Positions 48,048 through 57,224 of a stretch of 64,000 bases of DNA are shown piece by piece. The DNA is from Orlajensenia leifsoniae (GTDB lineage: Bacteria > Actinomycetota > Actinomycetes > Actinomycetales > Microbacteriaceae). A program made the translations under genes and the position numbers. The stretch's first letter is position 1. Each line of letters starts with the position of its first letter. The notes below the pieces were generated by a model. It was not told the origin of the DNA. It saw only the letters and a list, made by a program, of their open reading frames with translations, and did not search any database. The stretch covers positions 175,948 to 239,947 of the forward strand of contig NZ_SPQZ01000005.1 of NCBI RefSeq assembly GCF_004570845.1. Direction: 5' to 3'.

Positions 48048-50135
48048 GTGACGACAGCGGTTCAGACAGCCGAACCGCGTCCACGGCTGGACTCCCCTCG
48101 TGATGGAGGGCACAGGCCGGACATCCAGGCCCTGAGAGCCCTCGCGGTGATGCTCGTCCTCACCTACCATCTGTGGCCGAGCCGCGTGACGGGCGGGTAT
48201 GTCGGCGTCGATGTCTTCTTCGTGATCAGCGGATTCCTCATCACATCGCATCTCCTGCGCGAGCTCACGTCGACGTCGCGAATCAGACTCGGCCGCTTCT
48301 GGGCGCGTCGCGCGACCCGTTTGCTTCCGGCCTCCCTGCTCGTACTCGCGGCAACCGCGATCGCAGTGATCATGTTGGCGCCGCGATCTCTCTGGAATCA
48401 ATTCCTTGGTGAGATCACAGCATCCACGCTCTACGTCCAGAACTGGAAACTCGCAGCCGACAGCGTCGACTATCTGGCGGGCGGATATCAAGCGTCGCCC
48501 GTTCAGCACTTCTGGACCCTGTCGGTGGAGGAACAGTTCTACGTCGGTCTCCCCTTACTTCTCACAGGCGCCGGATTGATCGGGCTCAGGTGGGGCATCC
48601 GCCGTGCCGTCTTCGTCACGATCGCCGGTGTCACGTTGCTTTCCTTCGCGTACGGCATCTGGTCGACGAATTACTACGAGGGCGTCAGCTACTTCTCGAC
48701 CCTGTCCCGTGCCTGGGAGTTCGGCTTCGGAGCGCTGCTGGCCTTCGCCCCCACGCGATTGGTTTCGCGATTTTCACGCTGGCTTGCGGTTGGCGGAGTT
48801 CTCCTCATTGTGATCGCGGGCCTCGCGTTCACAGCCAACACCCCGTTTCCTGGGGTGGGAGCACTGCTTCCGGTCGTCGGAACGTCGCTGGCGCTGTGGG
48901 GCGGTCGAGGATCTCTGCTCTCCTCCGCCGGGACGCTGCAGCCGGTTGCGGGGGTGGGAAGGATGTCTTACTCGCTCTACCTATGGCATTGGCCTCTGAT
49001 CATCATGCTGCCGTTCGTCTCGGGGGTACCGCTGCGCACTCCGGACAAACTGGCGATCTTCGTCGCCGCGATGGTGCTGGCATGGTTGACCACACGATTC
49101 GTCGAGGATCCCGTTCGATTCTCGCCGCGCCTTCTCGCCGGGAGACGACCGCGTACGGTCGCTATCGCGGCGGTCGCTGGAATGGGGGTCGTCCTCGCCA
49201 TCCTCGCGGGCGCCGCCTTCTCTTCCGCGACGGCGAGTGCTCGTTCAGCGTCAGCAGCCAATGAATTGACCGTCGACGATGTCGCCTGTCTCGGTGCGGC
49301 GCAGCTCGCGAATCCAGGCTGCGTGAACCCCGCGCTCGACGAGGTACTGACCCCAGATCCGAGCGCGCTCGATGCCGACGACGCCAACAGGGCCGAATGC
49401 TGGTCGACCGGCACAGACGCGACATTCCGATCGTGTTCCGTTGGCCCGGATTCGGGATACGAACGCCATCTCATCGCGGTGGGCGATTCGCACAACAACA
49501 CGCTCATCGGCGCGTACGAGAAGATCGCGATCGCAAGGAATTGGCGCATCGATGTTGCGGGTAGAGCAGGCTGCTACTGGACTGACGCCGATCTGCGAAT
49601 GGACACTCAAGCCGCTACGGAGAACTGCCGGCAATGGCGCAGAGACCTGGTCGAGTTCATCGACAGTCAGTCAGGACTAGACGGAATCATCACCACGAAA
49701 GCGCGGATAGCTTTCGGGGTGGAAGTCGTCCCGGATGCCGGGGATTCAGTATCGTCGGCAGCTGTCGACGGGATGACGACAGCATGGTCCCGGCGCCCTG
49801 ATCTCAGCGTTCCAGTCATCGCACTCGTCGACAACCCGGCCATACCGAAGGAATCCGTGCGCTGCACAGAGACCCGCGGGTTGGCCGCGGAGAACGAGTG
49901 CACTATCCCTCTCGCCGACGCGCTACCCGACGATGGCATCCAGATGGCCGCCGAGAACACGCCCAACAGCCGGGTCATCGATCTCACCGCGCTCTACTGC
50001 ACTGAGGTCTGCGCACCGATCGTGGGACACGTCGTCGTGTATAGGAATGATGGCCGGCACCTGACGGCGACCTACGCCGATACCATCGCTCCTTACCTCG
50101 GTGCCGAGATCGAGCGGTCGCTGGTCTCGGGTTGA
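48045..50135 (+). CDS. OafA-type acyltransferase with C-terminal SGNH domain, second copy
   Basis: This 696-residue paralogue of the acyltransferase at 43.3 kb has the same order: 'DIQALRALAVMLVLTYH' opening, 'GYVGVDVFFVISGFLITSHLL' region, about ten helices, then an SGNH-type domain with GDSH near residue 480 and HLT near 671. Several cysteines in the extracytoplasmic half (for example around 'DDVACLGAAQLANPGC') may form disulfides. Third-position bases are visibly less G/C-rich than in the first copy. It probably acetylates the polymer made by the neighbouring genes. Confidence 0.93.
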   Translation: MVTTAVQTAEPRPRLDSPRDGGHRPDIQALRALAVMLVLTYHLWPSRVTGGYVGVDVFFVISGFLITSHLLRELTSTSRIRLGRFWARRATRLLPASLLVLAATAIAVIMLAPRSLWNQFLGEITASTLYVQNWKLAADSVDYLAGGYQASPVQHFWTLSVEEQFYVGLPLLLTGAGLIGLRWGIRRAVFVTIAGVTLLSFAYGIWSTNYYEGVSYFSTLSRAWEFGFGALLAFAPTRLVSRFSRWLAVGGVLLIVIAGLAFTANTPFPGVGALLPVVGTSLALWGGRGSLLSSAGTLQPVAGVGRMSYSLYLWHWPLIIMLPFVSGVPLRTPDKLAIFVAAMVLAWLTTRFVEDPVRFSPRLLAGRRPRTVAIAAVAGMGVVLAILAGAAFSSATASARSASAANELTVDDVACLGAAQLANPGCVNPALDEVLTPDPSALDADDANRAECWSTGTDATFRSCSVGPDSGYERHLIAVGDSHNNTLIGAYEKIAIARNWRIDVAGRAGCYWTDADLRMDTQAATENCRQWRRDLVEFIDSQSGLDGIITTKARIAFGVEVVPDAGDSVSSAAVDGMTTAWSRRPDLSVPVIALVDNPAIPKESVRCTETRGLAAENECTIPLADALPDDGIQMAAENTPNSRVIDLTALYCTEVCAPIVGHVVVYRNDGRHLTATYADTIAPYLGAEIERSLVSG

Positions 50136-50302
50136 CTTCCCGATTCAGACGGTTGGGCGCAAGGTGTGACGAGGTCGGCGGAGGCTCCGGCCAAAGACCT
50201 CGGCGGCCTGACAGTCGAGCAGAGTCGCACTGAACGACGGCCCTCCAGCAACGATCGTCGCGTGAAAGTCGACCAGTCCAAGACATGAGGAACTCGCGAT
50301 CC

Positions 50303-53300
50303 CTAGACCCGGCTCCTCGACAGGCGCTCGACGGCTTGGACCAGCGCGCGGGCTCGCTCTTCGAAGGAATGCTCCGACCGAACGCGGCCGGCCTGGCGGA
50401 GCAGCTCGTCTCGAGGAGGGCGGGCAGAAGGGTCGTCGAGAGCGGTACGGAGTTCCTCCCTGCTACCCACGATTCGGACGGCATCCCCGAAGAGTTCACC
50501 CATCCCCTCGACCGCATCGCTGACGACCCAGGCACCTGATGCGACGGCATCGAAGAGCCGATTCGAGATGAAGCCCTCCGCGGCCATGTCTGCCCAGTGA
50601 TCGTTCAGCACGACGCGAGCCGAAGCGTAGTGCGTCCCCACCTCGTCAGGGCCAAGGGAGAGGCCCTTGATCCGTTCGGGAGCGACGAGGCCATCCCAAC
50701 CCGGACCGAAGATGCTGAGATCGGCATCGACGTCATTCGCCCAACGCACGATGGGGCGATATGTCTTCCGAGTGGATCCAACGAAGAGGACATCGGATGC
50801 GGCCTCGTCGGTGCGAAGTTCGGGATCGAAGCGACGGACGTTCGTTGCCTGGAGAAGGGGCAGCACCTCCCGACCGTACTTGCGGGTCGCCAACTCCGCC
50901 CACGGTGCGCTAGCGGCGAAGACGAGATCGAATGCCGCGATCTCTTCGGCCGTGACGAGCTCTGGATGGCTGATCAGCCACAGGATGTTCGTCGCGCCGG
51001 GCTGCGGCGCGACCCTGTCCAGGCCCCTGAGCACAATCACGACGTCATCAAGATGGGCACTGCGTCGCCCGACTCCTTCCCTGCGATCCACGAAGGCGCG
51101 CTGGGAGTGGGATCGAAGCGCCGCAGCCAGATCTTCGGCGAAGAGCGTGTCACCCCACCGGTCACCACGTGGCCCAGCCGGGGCGGCGGTCTTGATGGCC
51201 CACCGCAGACAGGTGTCAGATGGATCCCTGACGATGATCGGCTGTCCGATCCGCGCCAGAGCACTGGACAGCACGCTGCTGGCCTGATAGCCGCGGATCT
51301 CCGCGCCGATCGACCGATACATTTCCTGATCGGGCTCAGGCAGGGTCGGCCCGAACTCGTTGAGCAAGCGCGCTGCCCCGACCTGGTCGATCGAGCGTTC
51401 CCACTTGTATCCAGGCCGGATTCGCAGGCGGGACTCGCTTACGAGCCCGGATCCGAATCCCATCTGCCGTAGTCTCAGGCAGAACTTCGAATCGCCATAA
51501 CCATCCCCGTAGAGTACGTCGAATCCTCGTGCAGCGATGAAGGTACTCGCGCGCACGAGCATGGCGCGCCAGGAGACGGCCGCCACGCGTCTGGGAAGGG
51601 CCGCCGCTTCGGCATCCTCGACGGGGTGGCCGTCGAGGTTGTCCCACGGCAGGATGTGCGATCCACCGAAGGCGAGGCCGGCAGAGGCGACAGTCTCGTC
51701 GGCACCGATGATAAGGGGCTGCACCGCACCGAGCGTGTGGTCTCCGTCGAGATGTGAGACCAATGGTTCGAGCCAGTTCGATGATCCGGCCACGCCGAGG
51801 TCCACGAAGCAGACGAACTCGCCCGTCGTGTTGCCGAATGCGACATTCGCCTCCAACCCGAAACTGTGTCGCCTGAGTAGGGGAACAATGGTGACGCGAG
51901 GATTGGCCCCGAGGGCGGCGACGATCGAGGCCGAGACACCTCGACTCGCGCCCGACACGACAACGACGACCTCGATGTCCTTATCGGGGTTGGTCGCGAA
52001 GACGTCGCTCACGGCCTCGATCGTGCGCCAAGTGTCAGCGTTGGAACGAATGACAACGCTGATCCGCCCGTCGACCCGGGAAGCGCCCTCTACCCGCGGC
52101 CAATCACACAGGTACTTCTCGAGGACGGCCTTCTCCCACGTCCCGGCCTCAGTAGTGCTGATCCGGCCCTCGTTGCCGACGGCGTCGTCGTAGTGCACGC
52201 CGATGTACGGGAGGAACGTCGGAACTTCGTGCAGGCTCAGTTTCAAGACAAGGTCGTAGTCGACCCAACGACGCAGGCGGTCGTCGAATCCGCCCACCGC
52301 TCGCACCAATTCGGCGCTCGCGACCAGGGCGTTCAGATCGACGGAGTTACCTGCCTGGAGCAGCTGCTCATGGCCAAGGACCTGAGATCCCTGATAGAGG
52401 ATGCGCGAGCTCCCGACATGGCGAAGAATCGCGGTGTGAACGACACGGTCGTTGTGGGAAGTCATCCACGCCATCGTGAGGGCGAGGAACTCCGGTGCCC
52501 ACGCGTTATCGGAGTCTAGGAAGGCGATGTAGACGCCCTCGGCTGCGCTGATCGCGCGGTTCCGCGCCGCGGAAACCCCTGACGGCTCTTGGGTGAGGAC
52601 TCGTATCCTGGGTTCGATGGCAGACCACTCGCGCAGCACATCCGGCGTCGAGTCGACAGACCCATCGTCGACGATGATCAGCTCCCAGTTCTCGTAGGTC
52701 TGGGCGAGCACAGACCGCACGGACTCATCCAGGCGGTGGGCGCGATCGCGCGCCGGCATGACGATCGAGACCATGGGCCTCTCGACTGCGCCTGAGAGGG
52801 CACCAACATGAGCACGCAGGAATTCGGATGATTGTTGGAGGTCAGAGGCGGCGGCCGGCCGCAGGCGCGGGCCACCGAACGCCTTCAGCCGTGCGTAGCG
52901 CCTGGCTTCCTCGATGAGAAGCTCGCGCTTCTCGTTGTAGCTTTCACTGGTCTCGACTTCCGCGATCCGCTCTGACGTCGGAGCCATTGTCGACTCCGTG
53001 GTTGCTGCGAGGAAGTGCTGGAGAGCGCCGAGAGACGAACGGATACCGCTGCCGGTCTCTCCCGCGTAACGTTTCGCATCAAAGAGGGGGCCGAGCTCGG
53101 CGAGTCCGATCGTGCCGTCGAACAGGAGTGTGTTGGCGGAAGCGACTCCCCTGTTGGCCGCCCGCCGGAACCATTCGTCTTCGATGAGAGGATTGACAGA
53201 AAGTCCTGCTTCCGCGCCCACGGAGACGAAATGTTGTGCCACATCGGCGTCCGATACGAACTGCCGCCCTGCTTGCGCTTCATAGTAGGTGCGATCGATG

Positions 53301-53542
53301 ATGCGACTCGACAGCAGGGCGTGGATGAACTGCCGGCCCCGGACCGTCTCGGCTATGGTCGGCCACCGATCGAGCGAGGAGGCGAAACGCTCGAAGCTCT
53401 CGCGCACTGCGGGCTTCAGCTTCTCGGGAACCTTCACCAGTGACCGGACCCGTGTGACCACGCCAGATACATTCTTGTCGTCGATGTCCGACGCTCCCTT
53501 CATTCGATCCACCGGGATCTCGTCACGCGATTTCTCGCCCAT
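50303..53542 (-). CDS. Three-domain glycosyltransferase (GT2-GT2-GT4/CgeB-like)
   Basis: This 1,079-residue protein has a helical N-terminal region (about 1-250), a GT2 domain (about 255-420, 'VSIVMPARDRAHRLDESV' and 'FLDSDNAW'), a second GT2-like domain (about 495-720, 'ISVVIRSNADTWRTIEAV'), and a GT4/CgeB-like C-terminus (about 840-1070, 'LFVGSTRKTYRPIV', 'EGFISNRLFDAVASGAWVVSD'). The combination suggests synthesis of a repeating or mixed-sugar chain. The start codon touches the stop of the upstream glycosyltransferase gene (TGATG), so they are translated together. Confidence 0.85.
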   Translation of the reverse strand: MGEKSRDEIPVDRMKGASDIDDKNVSGVVTRVRSLVKVPEKLKPAVRESFERFASSLDRWPTIAETVRGRQFIHALLSSRIIDRTYYEAQAGRQFVSDADVAQHFVSVGAEAGLSVNPLIEDEWFRRAANRGVASANTLLFDGTIGLAELGPLFDAKRYAGETGSGIRSSLGALQHFLAATTESTMAPTSERIAEVETSESYNEKRELLIEEARRYARLKAFGGPRLRPAAASDLQQSSEFLRAHVGALSGAVERPMVSIVMPARDRAHRLDESVRSVLAQTYENWELIIVDDGSVDSTPDVLREWSAIEPRIRVLTQEPSGVSAARNRAISAAEGVYIAFLDSDNAWAPEFLALTMAWMTSHNDRVVHTAILRHVGSSRILYQGSQVLGHEQLLQAGNSVDLNALVASAELVRAVGGFDDRLRRWVDYDLVLKLSLHEVPTFLPYIGVHYDDAVGNEGRISTTEAGTWEKAVLEKYLCDWPRVEGASRVDGRISVVIRSNADTWRTIEAVSDVFATNPDKDIEVVVVVSGASRGVSASIVAALGANPRVTIVPLLRRHSFGLEANVAFGNTTGEFVCFVDLGVAGSSNWLEPLVSHLDGDHTLGAVQPLIIGADETVASAGLAFGGSHILPWDNLDGHPVEDAEAAALPRRVAAVSWRAMLVRASTFIAARGFDVLYGDGYGDSKFCLRLRQMGFGSGLVSESRLRIRPGYKWERSIDQVGAARLLNEFGPTLPEPDQEMYRSIGAEIRGYQASSVLSSALARIGQPIIVRDPSDTCLRWAIKTAAPAGPRGDRWGDTLFAEDLAAALRSHSQRAFVDRREGVGRRSAHLDDVVIVLRGLDRVAPQPGATNILWLISHPELVTAEEIAAFDLVFAASAPWAELATRKYGREVLPLLQATNVRRFDPELRTDEAASDVLFVGSTRKTYRPIVRWANDVDADLSIFGPGWDGLVAPERIKGLSLGPDEVGTHYASARVVLNDHWADMAAEGFISNRLFDAVASGAWVVSDAVEGMGELFGDAVRIVGSREELRTALDDPSARPPRDELLRQAGRVRSEHSFEERARALVQAVERLSRSRV

Positions 53543-54597
53543 CAGCGATCTCGTCCCATGATCGCGTTGATCCAGCGGTGGGAGTCGGTGAGCGTGCGAT
53601 TGGCCTCGACGTACTCACGGGCGTTGACGGCCTGGCTCAGGTACACGGATCTGTCGCCGAGAGCCTCTGAGAGAGCTGCGTGCCAGTCCTCTTCGGTGCG
53701 CGCCAGACGGAGGCCGTGTGCAGCCATGGGCTTATAGGGTCCGACGTCGGAGGCGATGGTCGGCAGACCCAGCATGGTGTATTCGAGGAACTTCAAGTCA
53801 CTCTTCTGGGCGTTGAACTCAGTGTCCTCTAGCGGCGCAACGGCGATATCCCAACGATGGCGGTTGTCCATGAGCCACGACACGAACTCCGGATAGTTGC
53901 CCCTTCCCGCCGGGATATCGAGACGTTCGAACCAGCCTTCGTCATGGTCTGCGATGCCGACGGTCTCCAGAGCGATCGGTCGCCCCTCAGCGATGAATCT
54001 CGCGAAGACCGGCCGAAGGAGGTCCAGATCGCCCGCGTGCGTCCAACTGCCCATGTAGAGGACTCGGAGCGACTCGTCGCTCGACTCGCGCACGAGCATC
54101 GGCCGGGGACGCGTCCAGAGTTCGGGATCGACCACGTTCGGAACCACGACGATGCTGCGATTGACCTCCCGGACGGACGTCGCCAATGTCGGGGTGCTGA
54201 CGATCACCCTGTCGGCGAACTTCACCAGCCGCTTCATCGTCTCCAAGCGAACATGGTCGTACCCCTGGCTGACCAATCGGTCGACTGCTGCGTCTGTGAG
54301 GAGGTCGTCGTCGAGTTCCGCCACGAGGCGAGTCTTGGTACGCCGAACGGCGCGCAGGAACCCGTCGACCTTCCAGGGCTCGATCGCGTCGCGTTGCACG
54401 ACGATGGCATCGAACTCGGCGGGACTTGTGCCAGCGATCACCTCGTCGACGTTGAGTTGGACCACCCACGCGTCGCCGTCTCGGAGCGCCTTGCGGGCTC
54501 TCCGCACGATTCGGATGTGCGCCGAACCCGGGTGCTTGCCGTCTTTTCCGTGTACTACATAGGCGATGCGAGGAATTGCGCTGCGTGAGTTCGTCAT
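53542..54597 (-). CDS. Family-4-type glycosyltransferase
   Basis: This 351-residue protein has a GT-B fold: an N-terminal domain ('IAYVVHGKDGKHPGSAHIRIVR', 'LVAELDDDLL') and a C-terminal donor-binding domain with 'LRVLYMGSWTHAGDL' and 'LKFLEYTMLGLPTIASDVGPYKPM', the usual E-x7-E-like end block. The linkage formed is unknown. The gene is first in a two-gene unit with the three-domain glycosyltransferase, and the start has GGAAA nearby as a weak Shine-Dalgarno. Confidence 0.85.
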   Translation of the reverse strand: MTNSRSAIPRIAYVVHGKDGKHPGSAHIRIVRRARKALRDGDAWVVQLNVDEVIAGTSPAEFDAIVVQRDAIEPWKVDGFLRAVRRTKTRLVAELDDDLLTDAAVDRLVSQGYDHVRLETMKRLVKFADRVIVSTPTLATSVREVNRSIVVVPNVVDPELWTRPRPMLVRESSDESLRVLYMGSWTHAGDLDLLRPVFARFIAEGRPIALETVGIADHDEGWFERLDIPAGRGNYPEFVSWLMDNRHRWDIAVAPLEDTEFNAQKSDLKFLEYTMLGLPTIASDVGPYKPMAAHGLRLARTEEDWHAALSEALGDRSVYLSQAVNAREYVEANRTLTDSHRWINAIMGRDR

Positions 54598-54708
54598 CAG
54601 TTTCCGTCGTGGCGTGAAGATTCACCCGACCCTATCATCGCCCTGCTCGACGGCCCGACCAAGCTCCCGGCCCGATCTCGATGAGTACAGATCAGGTCGA
54701 ATGCAGGA

Positions 54709-56022
54709 TCAGGATGGGTTTCCCGACGCCTGTCCTTCGAAAGCGCGCAGCTCCCTCGGACTGGCGCGGAAGCGATCGACGGGGACCGCCGCTTCGTGAT
54801 CTTTCCAGAACGGCAGCGCTATAAAGGTGTCCCCCCCGACCGTCACCAACTGATGGTCGTGCAGGCGGAGCCCGCCTCGTTCGATGTACTCGAGAGCCCG
54901 TGCCCGGTCGTTGATTGAGATGAAGTGGAACAACACCTTGAACTCCGCCGGCACGTCCGACCAGAGGCTGAATTCGTCAGCTTCCTCCGCCATCTGATGA
55001 AGACCTCGTCGCACGACCTCCCATCCTGCATCGTCCAGTTCGCCGATATGGGACGCCGTGATGGCCAGGTCATTGGAGAGAAATTGGACGAGTCGCTGTT
55101 GCCAGACCCCGTGCGGCGCTTCATCGCGGTAGATGTGCAACGCCGCGGTCGCTGAGGAGAAACGATCTCGAAGATTGTCGATGGAACGATAGAGCTGGGT
55201 CATCGACGTTCCGTCGCGTCGGATTCGCCAGAGCACAGATGTACGCCCGAGAATGTCGAAGGCCCTGGCACGCGCAAAACCCGCCGCACTGACGATCTGG
55301 TCCTGGTAGAAGCCATCGACTGGGAAAACGAGCTGCGCCCGAGACCAGAATTCCCGCTTGTAGACCTTGGTCCACTGCACTGCGTTCACCATGATATCTG
55401 GCGCTGATTTCAGGGTAGCCCGGGAACGGGGAACAGCGTGGGCGTCCCGGATCCAGAAGGCAGGGGGTGTTCGCCTGCTCCCGGAGAGGCGCTCATACGA
55501 TGCGACAGCGAAGTCCGAATCGGACGCGGCCAACGAAGCGACTGCGTCACGATAAGCCCCAGCGAGCAGCAGGTCGTCTCCGTCGACGAACGTCAGGTAC
55601 TCGCCTGTTGCACGGGCTATACCCTCGTTCCGTGCTGCATTCGGCCCCGCCGACGTCGCCCGAGTCACGATCGACACACGGCGGTCGCGAGCACTCCACC
55701 GTTGGAGCCGCTGCGGGGTGTCATCGTCGGACGCATCGTCAACCGCGATTACCTGCAAGCGCCAATGGCTCTGGCCCAAGACGGATTCGAGGCAGGCGTC
55801 GATGTACGGTGCCACGTTGTGGACTGGAATCACGACGGATATGTACCCACGACCGTCAGAAGTTATCGGATCGCGACGTGCTGCGGCTCTCCCTCGCAGT
55901 CGCCGGAAGCGAACGAGTCCCGGACCGGCGATCACGCGAGCCACAGAGAGTGCTCGGGACCTCATGGCGTGCACGTGTACCTTTCGTCGACAGCCGGTGA
56001 GAAGACGTCGAGGCGAGTCCAT
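54709..56022 (-). CDS. Family-2 glycosyltransferase
   Basis: This protein of about 437 residues has a GT2 domain beginning 'YISVVIPVHNVAPYIDACLESVL', with the acid motifs 'VDDASDDDT' and 'TFVDGDDLLLAG', and a C-terminal extension of about 200 residues. Similar proteins make teichoic acid or capsule side chains (TarQ/CpsI-type). The start is uncertain: ATG at 56022, or in-frame alternatives at 56076 (overlapping the methyltransferase gene) and 55965. It follows the methyltransferase gene on the same strand. Confidence 0.82.
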   Translation of the reverse strand: MDSPRRLLTGCRRKVHVHAMRSRALSVARVIAGPGLVRFRRLRGRAAARRDPITSDGRGYISVVIPVHNVAPYIDACLESVLGQSHWRLQVIAVDDASDDDTPQRLQRWSARDRRVSIVTRATSAGPNAARNEGIARATGEYLTFVDGDDLLLAGAYRDAVASLAASDSDFAVASYERLSGSRRTPPAFWIRDAHAVPRSRATLKSAPDIMVNAVQWTKVYKREFWSRAQLVFPVDGFYQDQIVSAAGFARARAFDILGRTSVLWRIRRDGTSMTQLYRSIDNLRDRFSSATAALHIYRDEAPHGVWQQRLVQFLSNDLAITASHIGELDDAGWEVVRRGLHQMAEEADEFSLWSDVPAEFKVLFHFISINDRARALEYIERGGLRLHDHQLVTVGGDTFIALPFWKDHEAAVPVDRFRASPRELRAFEGQASGNPS

Positions 56023-56035
56023 CGCCTGAGCATCG

Positions 56036-57073
56036 TCAGTCCGAACCACGCCCGCGGCGGAGCCGACGTGCACCATCCTTGATCGCCCGCAACGGTCGAG
56101 TCACGCGCCAACTCGTGCTCGCTCTCATCTCTGCGACGCTAAGATCCAACTGCGAGACGAGAAAGGCGGCGCTGGCAGCATCCTCGCGAGCTACGTCTGC
56201 GGCTTCCCGCGCGGACTCCAGCTCGGCCACGAGGAGTCGGGATCGAGTCTCTGCCTCGGCGTTCATGGCCTCGGTGACAAGAAGCATGGACCGAAGCGAT
56301 TGCATCTCCTGTTCCTTCTCCCGATCGGCGAGAGAAGCTGCATAGTCTCGCGCGACCCGGGCGCCCGCACCCTCGTAGATCGCGCGGATCATCGCAGGAC
56401 TGGAATCGGCCACACGGAAGAACTCCGCCATCGCCGGCGATTGGTCCTGGCCCGTCGCCAAGACACCGAGCCCGTGTCCGTGCGAGAAATCGAAGGCTGG
56501 GTAGTCGGCGGAGAGTTCTTCCCAGAGGCGCCACACACCGAATCCCTCGCGACGCTCGGCGATGTCATGAAACAAGACGACGGACCGGGTAGACAGCTTC
56601 GGTCGCCAGGTCTCGAAATCGTGCCGCACGTCTTCGTATCCATGGCGACCATCTATATGAAGCAGGTCCACAGACTGGTCCTGAACTTCGCCGAGCGCCT
56701 CATCAAAGGTCCCCCGGAAGAGTCTCGAGAAACTCGAATAGGACGTGGTGTTCACGCTTTCGACGAGCTCGAATACGTCCTCGTCGTAAAACCCCGCGTG
56801 GTCGTCACCGAGCCAGGTGTCCACTGCAATTGCTCGGGTACTCAATCCTCGACGCACGATGTTCTCACAGAACTGGAAGTACGAGAAGCCATTGTGAGTC
56901 CCGAGCTCCACGAACAATCCGGGGTCGACCGCTCCCACGATCCACGCGGCGAATGGTGCGTGCTCGAGCCACGCCGACAGCACCAGATGACGCGGCGTCT
57001 CGAATGACTCGCGTGCAACGAGCGGCAGATCGGGTCTGACAGCATCTTCGGAATCATGATGGGCTTCTACCAC
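56036..57073 (-). CDS. Class I SAM-dependent methyltransferase with C-terminal coiled coil
   Basis: This 345-residue protein has a Methyltransf_24-like domain (about 45-215): 'GLFVELGTHNGFSYFQF' carries the SAM-binding loop, and 'DLLHIDGRHGYEDVRHDF' follows. Residues 240-320 form a heptad-rich coiled coil, and the end 'STSWRVTRPLRAIKDG' is a pattern seen at the ends of polysaccharide-assembly proteins. A good Shine-Dalgarno (GGAGG) lies 7 nt before the GTG start. Coupled location with glycosyltransferases suggests methylation of the sugar chain or its cap. Confidence 0.85.
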   Translation of the reverse strand: MVEAHHDSEDAVRPDLPLVARESFETPRHLVLSAWLEHAPFAAWIVGAVDPGLFVELGTHNGFSYFQFCENIVRRGLSTRAIAVDTWLGDDHAGFYDEDVFELVESVNTTSYSSFSRLFRGTFDEALGEVQDQSVDLLHIDGRHGYEDVRHDFETWRPKLSTRSVVLFHDIAERREGFGVWRLWEELSADYPAFDFSHGHGLGVLATGQDQSPAMAEFFRVADSSPAMIRAIYEGAGARVARDYAASLADREKEQEMQSLRSMLLVTEAMNAEAETRSRLLVAELESAREAADVAREDAASAAFLVSQLDLSVAEMRASTSWRVTRPLRAIKDGARRLRRGRGSD

Positions 57074-57205
57074 CGCTGAACCTCCGATTCCACATCTGAT
57101 ACCTGTCTCGACAACGAGGAGGGTGCCGAGTACTGGGCGTTCTCATGCTAATCGCAGGAAACCCCCTTCCGGATCCGAAACCCGACAGGAGCACCCGCGA
57201 GCCGG

Positions 57206-57224
57206 TACGATCGCAATCGACATG
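57206..57224 (+). promoter_or_regulatory. TACGAT box before the cytidylyltransferase/SDR gene
   Basis: CCGACA (57182-57187), 18 nt, then TACGAT (57206-57211), ten nt before the ATG at 57222, with no Shine-Dalgarno. This suggests a leaderless transcript divergent from the methyltransferase gene. Confidence 0.45.

Noticed and set aside
50136..50302. Terminator between the convergent acyltransferase and glycosyltransferase genes
   Set aside because: No stem of convincing length was found in this 167-bp gap, and I see nothing else in it.
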